Source: Atlanticothrix silvestris CENA357 (lineage in GTDB: Bacteria > Cyanobacteriota > Cyanobacteriia > Cyanobacteriales > Nostocaceae). Taken from it: DNA of 64,000 nt. Position numbers and translations under genes: made by a program. Position 1 is the stretch's first letter, and each line of letters begins with the position of its first letter. Under the pieces are notes generated by a model. That model had not been told where the DNA came from. It made no database searches and saw nothing but the letters and a program-made list of their open reading frames with translations. The stretch spans positions 62,001 through 126,000 of the forward strand of contig NZ_JAECZB010000102.1 of NCBI RefSeq assembly GCF_016056295.1, written 5' to 3'. Of the stretch, positions 26,938-35,507 are shown one piece after another.

Positions 26938-27555
26938 ATGACTACTGATTCTCAGTTTTACGACCCTTCCCCTTTACAACTTCCTCGAAATTTGTCAGAT
27001 GGAATGGATCAGCATACCAATGAATCAACGGGTGCTATGGATATGATGAAGCGCGATCGCTTCGAGTTATTGAGTGCTTATCTCGATGGTGAAGTCACAG
27101 CTGCCGAAAGCAGACAAGTAGAAGAATGGCTGGACAACGATGCTTCAGTTCAATGCTTGTATGCCCGACTGTTAAAGCTACGGCAAGGCTTGCGGACTCT
27201 CCCAGTACCAGCAGCCCAACAGCCACCAGAAATAACAGTCCAGCAAGTAATGGCGCGTTTACGTCGCCGTTCTCGGTTAGCTTGGGTATTTGGCGGTGCA
27301 GCCGTTGCTGCTTGTGTAATTGGCGCAGTATCTGGCTTACTACCAGGTGGTGAATCCAGGACACTGCAACTGGCACAAAAACCAAAAGCAGAATCAACAC
27401 AAGCAATGACAATGCCTGGATCTCCTGCTTCACCACTGATGGTGACTTTAAATAATCCCGTCATCGAAATTCCCAAAGCAGCAGTAGCCTCTCCAGAAAA
27501 GCCAGTCAATTTGGAGCAGCCTGAACTTGGGGAAATCGAACAGGATATTAATTAA
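26938..27555 (+). CDS. Anti-sigma factor (RseA-like), single membrane span
   Basis: This 205-residue protein has a cytoplasmic anti-sigma domain (RFELLSAYLDGEVTAAESRQVEEWL) near residues 40-66, a membrane span (LAWVFGGAAVAACVIGAVSGLL) near 119-140, and a periplasmic Ala/Pro-rich tail. The Cys pair of zinc-binding anti-sigma domains is missing: only one Cys (VQCLYARL) is present. It is the neighbour of sigG and most likely its partner. A proteolytic release mechanism is inferred by analogy with RseA. Confidence 0.85.
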   Translation: MTTDSQFYDPSPLQLPRNLSDGMDQHTNESTGAMDMMKRDRFELLSAYLDGEVTAAESRQVEEWLDNDASVQCLYARLLKLRQGLRTLPVPAAQQPPEITVQQVMARLRRRSRLAWVFGGAAVAACVIGAVSGLLPGGESRTLQLAQKPKAESTQAMTMPGSPASPLMVTLNNPVIEIPKAAVASPEKPVNLEQPELGEIEQDIN

Positions 27556-27588
27556 TTGCCAAGCGTAGTTAATTTACAATTCGTAACT

Positions 27589-28029
27589 TTACTGGGCGAT
27601 TAAACCACAACCACTCCACCAGCCATCAGGTTGGAGAATGCCTTTTAATTGGTAAACTCGCTCTATAGTCATGAAATATACCCAAGCCTGACCAAGAGGT
27701 AAATTTTGGCGATCGTATATTTCAACTTCTTGGCGATTATAGAGGTTTGCCGACATTTGTCTAGTGGGTTGGTAATCTTCTAGTTCGTCTAAGGTATCTA
27801 AAATATTTAAATCGTTAAACGAAAGTAAATAACCGTGGACAAAGTATTCTCCAGGCGTTATTGCTGGGTAGCCCACTGACAAAGTAAATAGTTGGCCTTT
27901 GACAACTGCCCTTTTGGCATTTAACACCTTGCCAGCACAGTATCTATGATAATTAGCTTCACCTGGTTTGAGTGTGCCGTATACAAAAACCCGCACTTCT
28001 TGAGATAATATTATTTTTGATTCAGCCAT
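27589..28029 (-). CDS. Gamma-glutamylcyclotransferase-like (GGCT/AIG2) protein
   Basis: This 146-residue protein has the GGCT fold: VFVYGTLKPGEANYHRY with the YGTL substrate loop, then GYPAITPGEYFVHGYLL and LDTLDELEDYQPT. The catalytic Glu is likely within DELEDY. The family cleaves gamma-glutamyl amines or handles glutathione products, but many bacterial members are uncharacterised. It is convergent with the anti-sigma gene. Confidence 0.88.
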   Translation of the reverse strand: MAESKIILSQEVRVFVYGTLKPGEANYHRYCAGKVLNAKRAVVKGQLFTLSVGYPAITPGEYFVHGYLLSFNDLNILDTLDELEDYQPTRQMSANLYNRQEVEIYDRQNLPLGQAWVYFMTIERVYQLKGILQPDGWWSGCGLIAQ

Positions 28030-28175
28030 TCTCTAATGAGGAAAAGGGATTAGGGACTAGGAACTAGGGGCTAGAGTAGTCTATTTCATCCATCTATATA
28101 AAACCGCTATTTATCTTGGCTAGCATCTACAATATGTAGGCATACAAGATTTAAAGTCCAGTAGGAGAATTTTTG

Positions 28176-30797
28176 GTGGATTCCCGATATAACCCGGCAG
28201 CAATTGAGGAAAAATGGCAAAAGACATGGGCAGAATACGGCTTAGACAAAACACCTACAGATAGCAATAAGCCAAAATTCTATGCTCTCTCCATGTTCCC
28301 CTACCCATCTGGTAGCCTGCACATGGGTCACGTCCGTAATTACACAATTACTGATGTGATTGCCCGCCTCAAACGAATGCAAGGGTATCGGGTGCTGCAT
28401 CCTATGGGTTGGGATGCTTTTGGTTTACCAGCAGAAAATGCTGCCATTGACCGAGGAGTTCCGCCGGCCAAGTGGACTTATCAAAATATGGCCCAAATGC
28501 GGCAGCAATTGCAGCATCTTGGTTTATCTATCGACTGGGACAACGAAATTGCTACTTGTTCACCAGATTATTACAAGTGGACACAATGGATTTTTTTACA
28601 ATTTTTGCAAGCGGGGTTAGCTTACCAAAAACAAGCAGCGGTAAATTGGGATCCGATTGACCAAACTGTACTAGCTAACGAGCAAGTTGATAATGAAGGG
28701 CGTTCTTGGCGCAGTGGGGCTATAGTTGAGCGCAAATTATTGCGACAGTGGTTTTTGAAGATTACCGACTACGCCGAAGAATTGCTCAATGATTTGGATA
28801 AATTAACAGGTTGGCCGGAACGCGTGAAGTTGATGCAGGCCAATTGGATTGGTAAATCAACAGGAGCGTATTTAGAATTTCCCATTGTTGGGATGAATGA
28901 AACAATTGGTGTGTATACCACTCGTCCAGATACTGTTTATGGTGTTAGCTATGTAGTATTAGCACCAGAACATCCCTTAACAAAACGCGTCACCACCAAA
29001 GAACAACAAGCAGCAGTAGAAACCTTTATTAAAGAAGTTTCCAATCAAAGTGAATTAGAACGTACTGCCGAAGACAAACCAAAGCGGGGTATTCCCACAG
29101 GTGGTAAGGTAACTAACCCATTTACAGGGGAAGAAGTGCCTATCTGGATTGCTGACTATGTACTGTATGAATATGGTACTGGGGCGGTGATGGGTGTACC
29201 TGCACATGACGTACGGGATTTTAAATTTGCTAAAGCTTATGATTTGCCAATTGAGTTTGTGATTGCTTCTTTGGATGATGTTGCAGGTTTTGACTTAACA
29301 CCAGTATCAGAGATTGATGAAGTCACACAACTGATTCAAATTGAATATAACGAAGCATACACCGAACCAGGTGTTTTAATTAATTCTGGGCCATTTACTG
29401 GCATGGCTTCTGTGGATGCGAAGGAAGCGATCGTTAAATACGCCCAGGAACAAGGTTTTGGTAAAGAAAGAGTACAATATCGTTTGCGAGATTGGTTAAT
29501 TTCACGGCAACGTTATTGGGGCGCACCTATCCCAGTAATTCATTGTCCTAATTGTGGGATAGTGCCTGTTCCTGATCAAGATTTGCCAGTGCAGTTACCG
29601 GAAGAAGTGGAATTTACCGGACGTGGTGGTTCACCGTTGGCTCAGATGGAAAGCTGGGTAAATGTACCTTGTCCAACTTGTGGGACACCAGCAAAGCGAG
29701 AAACCGACACGATGGATACCTTTATTGATTCCTCATGGTATTTCTTGCGGTTTCCTGATGCCAATAACGAACAGCAGGTTTTTGATTCTAGCAAAACTAA
29801 TGACTGGATGCCGGTTGATCAATATGTGGGTGGAATTGAACACGCGATTTTACATTTGTTGTATTCGCGGTTCTTTACTAAAGTATTGCGGGATAGAGGC
29901 TTGCTGAATTTTGACGAACCCTTTCAACGTTTGTTAACTCAAGGTATGGTGCAGGGTTTAACTTACTTAAATCCCAATAAGGGGGGTAAAGATAAGTGGA
30001 TTCCCTCTCGTCTTGTTAATGCAAGTGATCCTCGTGACCCTGAAACAGGCGAACCATTGCAACGCCTTTACGCTACCATGTCCAAATCCAAGGGTAATGG
30101 TGTAGCGCCAGAAGACGTAATTTCCAAATATGGTATAGACACAGCGCGGATGTTCATTTTGTTCAAAGCGCCACCAGAAAAGGATTTGGAATGGGATGAA
30201 GCTGATGTAGAAGGGCAATTCCGCTTTTTAAATCGGGTGTGGCGCTTGGTAAGCGATTATGTTGCTGCTGGAGTATCCCGTAAGAAAGCCCAATTTGCTG
30301 ATTTAACTAAGCCAGAAAAGGAATTGCGGCTGTCTATTCACACCGCTATCAAAGCGGTTACAGAAGACTTGGAGAACGAATATCAATTCAATACAGCGGT
30401 TTCAGAATTGATGAAGTTGAGCAACGCCCTAGCTGATGCTAACTGCCAAAATTCTCCAATCTATGCAGAAGGTATTCAGGCTTTGGTGGTGTTGCTGGCT
30501 CCTTTTGCACCACACATTGCTGATGAGTTGTGGCATTTATTGGGTAATAGCAACTCAGTCCACATTCAAACTTGGCCATCTTTTGACCCTGCTGCCTTGA
30601 TAGCTGACGAAATTACCTTGGTAATTCAGATTAACGGCAAAAAACGGGCTGATCTTCAAGTACCAGCACAAGCAGATAAAGCAGAGTTGGAGAAGTATGC
30701 CCGTGAATTAGAAGTTACTCAGCGTTACATAGAGGGTAAACAGATTAAGAAGGTGATTGTGGTACCTGGTAAGTTAGTGAACTTTGTAGTTGTCTGA
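28176..30797 (+). CDS. leuS: Leucyl-tRNA synthetase
   Basis: LeuS charges tRNA-Leu. The HIGH motif is [12 protein letters not shown] and the KMSKS motif is TMSKSKGN. The editing domain (CP1) shows TTRPDTVYG and [14 protein letters not shown] zinc-type Cys pair region is [14 protein letters not shown] 28176 is chosen: it gives [16 protein letters not shown], like relatives starting with ESRYNP, and lies 8 nt after AGGAG (28163-28167). TTG 28173 is the alternative. Total 873 residues, normal for a bacterial LeuRS. Confidence 0.97.
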   Translation: MDSRYNPAAIEEKWQKTWAEYGLDKTPTDSNKPKFYALSMFPYPSGSLHMGHVRNYTITDVIARLKRMQGYRVLHPMGWDAFGLPAENAAIDRGVPPAKWTYQNMAQMRQQLQHLGLSIDWDNEIATCSPDYYKWTQWIFLQFLQAGLAYQKQAAVNWDPIDQTVLANEQVDNEGRSWRSGAIVERKLLRQWFLKITDYAEELLNDLDKLTGWPERVKLMQANWIGKSTGAYLEFPIVGMNETIGVYTTRPDTVYGVSYVVLAPEHPLTKRVTTKEQQAAVETFIKEVSNQSELERTAEDKPKRGIPTGGKVTNPFTGEEVPIWIADYVLYEYGTGAVMGVPAHDVRDFKFAKAYDLPIEFVIASLDDVAGFDLTPVSEIDEVTQLIQIEYNEAYTEPGVLINSGPFTGMASVDAKEAIVKYAQEQGFGKERVQYRLRDWLISRQRYWGAPIPVIHCPNCGIVPVPDQDLPVQLPEEVEFTGRGGSPLAQMESWVNVPCPTCGTPAKRETDTMDTFIDSSWYFLRFPDANNEQQVFDSSKTNDWMPVDQYVGGIEHAILHLLYSRFFTKVLRDRGLLNFDEPFQRLLTQGMVQGLTYLNPNKGGKDKWIPSRLVNASDPRDPETGEPLQRLYATMSKSKGNGVAPEDVISKYGIDTARMFILFKAPPEKDLEWDEADVEGQFRFLNRVWRLVSDYVAAGVSRKKAQFADLTKPEKELRLSIHTAIKAVTEDLENEYQFNTAVSELMKLSNALADANCQNSPIYAEGIQALVVLLAPFAPHIADELWHLLGNSNSVHIQTWPSFDPAALIADEITLVIQINGKKRADLQVPAQADKAELEKYARELEVTQRYIEGKQIKKVIVVPGKLVNFVVV

Positions 30798-30810
30798 AGC
30801 TAGTCTTATC

Positions 30811-30830
30811 AGACGCGATAAATTGCGTCT
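30811..30830. terminator. Small hairpin between leuS and devA
   Basis: AGACGC (30811-30816) pairs with GCGTCT (30825-30830) around an 8-nt loop, in the convergent spacer between two stop codons. The stem is short and U-run support is poor. Confidence 0.4.
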
Positions 30831-31517
30831 CTACATGAGGCTTTTTGTCAATAGTTTGCCATCTTCCATGTGAATAATGCGATCGGCAACATCTAAAATG
30901 CGATTGTCATGAGTAACCATGAGGATTGTACAGCCTTGTTCTTTAGCCAGTTTTTGCATGAGGTTAACTACATCTCGGCCAGACTGGCTGTCAAGGGCGG
31001 CCGTAGGTTCATCTGCTAAGACAATTTGAGGATAACTCACCAAGGCACGAGCGATCGCCACGCGTTGTTTTTGCCCTCCTGACAGTTTATCAGGATAATA
31101 ATGGAGGCGATTTCCTAATCCTACCTGCTCAAGCATCTGGGCTGATCTTGTTTGCATCTCTTGTAGACCAATATGTTGATGCAGTTCTAAACCCATTTTG
31201 ACGTTCTGGAGTGCTGTTAAACTACCATGTAAATTGTGTGCTTGAAAAATATAACCGTTACGTCGTCGTACTTGCACCAATTGTTTAGCGCTAGCATGGC
31301 AAACTTCTTGTCCCAATACCTTTAAACTACCAAATTGGGCAGAACGTAACCCACCCACCAAGGTCAGCAGGGTAGTTTTACCAGAACCAGAAGGCCCTGT
31401 CAAAATAATTATTTCACCAGTGCTAATTTCTAAATTGAGATTGAATAAAACTTGCTTACGAAGTGAACCGTGACCAAAGTAATGGTCGAGGTTATGAATG
31501 GAAATGGCTTTATTCAT
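30831..31517 (-). CDS. devA: ABC exporter ATP-binding protein, DevA family
   Basis: This 228-residue ATPase has Walker A GPSGSGKTTLL, signature LSGGQKQRVAIARAL, Walker B IVLADEPTAALD and the switch VTHD. The start is MNKAISIHNLDH at 31517. The upstream open frame to 31598 encodes Pro/Ala/His-rich residues out of the GGGCAT repeat and is not real coding. It is the third gene of devB-devC-devA, which with a TolC-like outer-membrane protein exports substrates; the founding Anabaena example exports heterocyst glycolipids. Several paralogues exist per genome, and this one has its own TetR regulator, so its substrate may differ. Confidence 0.93.
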   Translation of the reverse strand: MNKAISIHNLDHYFGHGSLRKQVLFNLNLEISTGEIIILTGPSGSGKTTLLTLVGGLRSAQFGSLKVLGQEVCHASAKQLVQVRRRNGYIFQAHNLHGSLTALQNVKMGLELHQHIGLQEMQTRSAQMLEQVGLGNRLHYYPDKLSGGQKQRVAIARALVSYPQIVLADEPTAALDSQSGRDVVNLMQKLAKEQGCTILMVTHDNRILDVADRIIHMEDGKLLTKSLM

Positions 31518-31525
31518 TGATATCG

Positions 31526-31652
31526 GGTATGGGGCATTGGGCATTGGGCATGGGGCATGGGGAAGAAGGGATAAGGGGGAAGGGGTTTGTTTCTTCATCC
31601 TTTACCCTTTAACCTTTAACCTTTTCCCCTCTCTTCTTGCTCCCCTGCTCAC
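31526..31652. repeat. GGGCAT / purine-pyrimidine inverted repeat block, second locus
   Basis: GGTATGGGGCATTGGGCATT is followed by a purine arm (AAGGGATAAGGGGGAAGGGG) and a pyrimidine arm with CCTTTACCCTTTAACC up to the CCCCTGCTC end. Order and spacing match the block at 15825-15990. It sits between devC and devA. Confidence 0.75.
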
Positions 31653-31658
31653 CGTTTT

Positions 31659-32831
31659 TTAGAACATGTCGGCGGGGTCAGCTGATTGGAGTTTACGGGT
31701 AGCGATCGCCCCAGAAATGGTACACATGATGATGGTCAGTACTAGTACCTGCAATGCCCGGATTGCAGTCATGTAAATTGGCAAGTTTGTAGCAGTGCGA
31801 GTCAGATAGTAAAGTCCTAAAGAAACTGCAACTCCTGGCATAAAGCCCAATACTGCCAAAATCACAGCTTCTTCAAATACCACACCTAGCAAGTAATAAT
31901 TGCAATAACCCATTGCTTTAAAGGTGGCGTATTCTTTAACGTGGGCATTAACATCTGTGGAGAGGACTTGATAGACGAGAATTACACCAACCGCAAACCC
32001 CATTGATACACCTATGCTGAAGATAAATCCGATGGGGGAATTTCGTCTCCAGAAGTCGTTTTCAAGTTCAATAAATTCTTCGTGGGTTAGTACTTTGATT
32101 TCATCTGTAAGGTGTGCTTTCAATGCTGCTACTACATGTTTGCGATCAACGCCTGGCTGTATTTGGATTAAACCCATACTGACACTAGAAGCCAGTTGTC
32201 GAGGAAATAGCCGCAAAAAGTTTTGATCACTGGTGATGAGGGTACCATCAGCACTAAAAGAAGCACCGAGTGTAAATAAACCAGTAATAGTAACTGTGCG
32301 CCTTTCTACTTCAGTCTTAACTGTGTTACCTAACTCAAGTTGAGCGATCGTCTTGTGGTAATCTCCTCTAGCAGCACGGTCAAACAAGACGGTATCTGGT
32401 AGTTTAATTTCTGGCAATTTTTGGATAACTTCTGGGAAGTCAAAAGCTGGCTTGTCTGGATTGAACCCGATTACTAAAATTTCCGTATCGCGCCGTGTTT
32501 GGGGATTCTTCCAGATCATGTTGCTGATGTACATTGCCTCTGCCGATTTTACTCCTGGTACATCCATTGCTTGGTAAAGTCGCCGACGAGAAAATGTAGA
32601 TATTCTTTGTAAGTTACGAGTTTGGGAACCGATTAAAACAATGTCTGAGCGCAAACTGCGATGTAGCTTAGTGTTACTGTCATACAGGGCAGTCTGAAAG
32701 CCTAGCTGCATGAACATAAGCAAATCGGCAAAAGCAATGCCTGACAATGCTACTAACAGACGACTTTTTTCATGACTCAGTTGCAGCCACCCTAGAGGTG
32801 TCCGCCGCTTTAGTTGTTTGAATAGTCCCAT
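31659..32831 (-). CDS. devC: ABC exporter permease, DevC family
   Basis: This 390-residue permease has one N-terminal membrane span (LLVALSGIAFADLLMFMQLGF), a periplasmic MacB-like domain to about residue 260, and three C-terminal spans with the FtsX-type signature. The sequence VKEYATFKAMGYCNYYLLGVVFEEAVIL is characteristic of DevC. It lies between devB and devA in one operon. Confidence 0.93.
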   Translation of the reverse strand: MGLFKQLKRRTPLGWLQLSHEKSRLLVALSGIAFADLLMFMQLGFQTALYDSNTKLHRSLRSDIVLIGSQTRNLQRISTFSRRRLYQAMDVPGVKSAEAMYISNMIWKNPQTRRDTEILVIGFNPDKPAFDFPEVIQKLPEIKLPDTVLFDRAARGDYHKTIAQLELGNTVKTEVERRTVTITGLFTLGASFSADGTLITSDQNFLRLFPRQLASSVSMGLIQIQPGVDRKHVVAALKAHLTDEIKVLTHEEFIELENDFWRRNSPIGFIFSIGVSMGFAVGVILVYQVLSTDVNAHVKEYATFKAMGYCNYYLLGVVFEEAVILAVLGFMPGVAVSLGLYYLTRTATNLPIYMTAIRALQVLVLTIIMCTISGAIATRKLQSADPADMF

Positions 32832-32844
32832 TATTTAAGGAGTG

Positions 32845-32995
32845 AGGAGCAGGGTGAAGAGAGGGAAGCAGGGAAGCAGCACTTCGGCTACGCTCAGTGG
32901 CCATGGAGCAGTGTTTCGACTACGCGGCAATCGAGCGACTTGTGCCGAGCGAAGTCGAGGTAAGTCGAGATTCAACAACCGGGGCAGGGGAGAAA
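32845..32995. repeat. Dispersed repeat-rich spacer between devC and devB
   Basis: This spacer holds GGAAGCAGGGAAGCAG, CTTCGGCTACGCTCAGTGG and GCCGAGCGAAGTCGAGG, which resemble common Nostocales interspersed repeats. Part of the sequence can form CTTCG/CGAAG hairpins. No ORF is accepted. Confidence 0.5.
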
Positions 32996-33034
32996 TAACT
33001 AAATAACTCTTGCTATTGCCTATTGCCTATTGTC

Positions 33035-34282
33035 TTATAGTTCTATAACTACCTTGACTTGCATATTGGTTAAGTTGGCAGCTTTCTGGCTAGAAGCATC
33101 ATCCAGGCGGACATGGACTTCTACTACTCTGTTGTCAATATTGCTGGAGGGGTCAGTGTTAATTACATTCTGCCGTCGTACTTGTAAGCCTTTGCGCTCT
33201 ACAGTTCCTTGCAATTCAATAGGTAGAATGTCGCCAACTACTCGCGCTCGTTGCCCTGAATGCACTTTGTTGATATCGCTTTCGTAGATCTCGGCTACTA
33301 CATACATCTGATTGGTTTGCCCGATATCGGCAATGCCATCGCTTGAGACTAATTCCCCTGGATGGGTGTGGATCTCGAATACCTGTCCATATTGAGGCGA
33401 TCGCTCTCCCAAGGTTTTTGGCCAACGCACATAAGCTTGCTTTAAATCTACTTCTGCTCGATTCATCGCTGCTATGGCACGACTAACTTCTGCTTTGGCA
33501 GCTTCTACATCTACTCCTCGGACTTCTGCAACTTGATCAAGTGTTGCTGTCGCTTCTTTGAGTTGTTGCTGGCTGGTTAACCGGATGCGCTTTAATTGTG
33601 CTTGTACTTCTTGCAGGCTTTTTTGGGCTGTTTCTAAAATTAAGCGCTTGCTATCTCTTTGAGAAGCGGAAATTGCTCCTTGTTGGTACAACACCTGATA
33701 ACGTTGATCTTCGGCTTCGGCGTTACGCACTTCGGCTTTTAATCTATCAACGGTCGCTATTTGGGCATTGATATCTCCTTGGCGTTCTGCTTCTAGACGA
33801 GCAATTGTTGCTTGTTGCGCGGCAATTTCTCCACGTTTGGCACCTGCTTGGATGCGATTCAGGTTAGCCTGCTGCACTTTTACTTGTTCTTGTGCTTCTT
33901 TTAATGATGCTTCTAAGCGATCGCGACTGTCTAGGATGGCTATCACTTGTCCCGGTTTTACTCTATCTCCCTCCTTGACTAACAGTTGCTCTACTCGATT
34001 TCCTTCAGTAGATGTCGTAGCAGAAAGTTTAATGACTTTTCCCTTTGGCTCGATTCGTCCTAGAGAAGTTACCGTTTTTAGCTCTGGCAATATTACTGCT
34101 GGGGCTTGTGCCTTCTGATTGGCTGCATCCTGAAATTTTAATACTGTATAAATACTGATTCCCAATACAGTCAAAGATACAATTATTGCTATAAAAATGC
34201 GTGGACGCAAAATTGACTGAGGAGATATTGAACCGTCTAGCTTTGAGTTTTGCACAATAGCATACCTTATTGGCTGATTCAA
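33035..34282 (-). CDS. devB: Membrane fusion protein, DevB family
   Basis: This 415-residue adaptor has an N-terminal membrane anchor (PRIFIAIIVSLTVLGISIYTVL), a lipoyl/beta-barrel part (TSLGRIEPKGKVIKLSATTS and VKEGDRVKPGQVIAILDSRD) and a long coiled coil (residues about 120-270, many Gln/Ala/Arg heptads). It bridges the DevCA pump to a TolC-type channel. It is the first gene of the operon and faces the tetR gene, with an inverted repeat in the spacer. Confidence 0.94.
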   Translation of the reverse strand: MNQPIRYAIVQNSKLDGSISPQSILRPRIFIAIIVSLTVLGISIYTVLKFQDAANQKAQAPAVILPELKTVTSLGRIEPKGKVIKLSATTSTEGNRVEQLLVKEGDRVKPGQVIAILDSRDRLEASLKEAQEQVKVQQANLNRIQAGAKRGEIAAQQATIARLEAERQGDINAQIATVDRLKAEVRNAEAEDQRYQVLYQQGAISASQRDSKRLILETAQKSLQEVQAQLKRIRLTSQQQLKEATATLDQVAEVRGVDVEAAKAEVSRAIAAMNRAEVDLKQAYVRWPKTLGERSPQYGQVFEIHTHPGELVSSDGIADIGQTNQMYVVAEIYESDINKVHSGQRARVVGDILPIELQGTVERKGLQVRRQNVINTDPSSNIDNRVVEVHVRLDDASSQKAANLTNMQVKVVIEL

Positions 34283-34756
34283 ATTAGGGAAATATTGAAT
34301 TTTAGAAATGTCTTGACCAACTTTGGTAGATGCCTATTTGAAAGCTATGCCGTTTCTCACTTTATTGTTGAGATTAGTGTTACAGCTACTTTTATATGCT
34401 TAACAGAGAGAATGATCTGTAAGATACAAAACTAAACTGTACAGTTATATATATGATTATACTAGACCGACTAGTTTAGTCAATCACTGACTAAAAGGAA
34501 TTGGTTATTTGCTGACTTTGCACAAAATGCTTTCGAGTAATACCATTTCACGAAAAATTTGATACAGATTTAACCATTGAAAGGTTTACTGTATCTAGGT
34601 TTTTTAATTGCGACTTGCGACTTGCGATCTTCGCAGCGTAAAGCCTGCGGCATAGCTACGCTTAGAGCGACGAAGGAGCGTTATTGTGAATTGGTATAAG
34701 GTGTTACAAAGTACAGAAATTCTTAAGACTGTTTACAAACTAAGGATTATTGAAAA
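34283..34756. promoter_or_regulatory. Divergent spacer between devB and tetR
   Basis: These 474 bp hold the promoters of the devBCA operon and of tetR. An operator candidate at 34461-34481 is listed separately. Dispersed repeats lie around 34612-34684 (GCGACTTGCGACTTGCGATC and GAAGGAGCG). No ORF is accepted. Confidence 0.55.
34461..34481. promoter_or_regulatory. Candidate TetR operator, overlapping inverted repeats
   Basis: ACTAG-N5-CTAGT (34461-34475) overlaps GACTA-GTT-TAGTC (34469-34481). It lies in the spacer between devB and the divergent tetR gene, 180 bp from devB and about 275 bp from tetR. Position and symmetry fit a regulator that controls both units. Confidence 0.5.
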
Positions 34757-35374
34757 ATGGCTCGCCCAAAAGTTGGGGAAATTGATCGCTCAAGTTCAGC
34801 CGATAAAGTAGAAAAAATTCTGCAAGGGGCAATGCAGGAGTTTTTAGCCCATGGCTATGCTGGAACTAGTATGGATAGAGTTGCAGAAGCTGCGGGGGTT
34901 TCTAAAGCAACGGTGTACAGCCACTTTCAAGATAAAGAAGGACTTTTTAAGGCGCTGATAGAGAAATTGGCTAGAAAGCGGTTTCACTCTATTTTGGGAA
35001 CGCAACCCCTGAAGGGAGAACCCTATATGGTGCTACGAGGGTTAGCTGCAACCGCATTAGATCAGATGGTTAATGACCAAGAATATCAAGCGTTTGAAAG
35101 GCTGTTAATGGGAGAATCAGCACGGTTTCCTGAGTTAGCGCAGGTTTTTATTCACAGCATTGCTAAACCGGCAATCGAGACTATTAGTAAATATATAGCA
35201 TCCTGTTCAGAACTGAATATACCTGATCCAGAGGCAACAGCCAGGATTTTGATTGGGTCATTAGTGCATTTTGTGATTACGCAGGAAATTATGCACGGTA
35301 AGGACATTATGCCAATGGAAGGCGATCGCCTGATTGATGCTTTGACACACTTGATTGTCAACTGCGCTGATTGA
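34757..35374 (+). CDS. TetR/AcrR-family regulator, divergent from devBCA
   Basis: This 205-residue regulator has the N-terminal helix-turn-helix KILQGAMQEFLAHGYAGTSM and VAEAAGVSKATVYSHFQDKE (about residues 20-60). The C-terminal ligand domain is of the TetR_C type. Its divergent position next to an efflux operon suggests it represses that operon until an exported compound binds it. Confidence 0.92.
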   Translation: MARPKVGEIDRSSSADKVEKILQGAMQEFLAHGYAGTSMDRVAEAAGVSKATVYSHFQDKEGLFKALIEKLARKRFHSILGTQPLKGEPYMVLRGLAATALDQMVNDQEYQAFERLLMGESARFPELAQVFIHSIAKPAIETISKYIASCSELNIPDPEATARILIGSLVHFVITQEIMHGKDIMPMEGDRLIDALTHLIVNCAD

Positions 35375-35507
35375 GGGGTTAGGGGTTAGGGGCTAAAGTG
35401 TGGTGTATTTCATTCAGAAGAAAAACGTTATAGAATAGCTAATTTTGGTCTTTACGTCATCTTCTATAATTGATAAACCTGCACAATTAAATCTTAGGCA
35501 TGAGACT

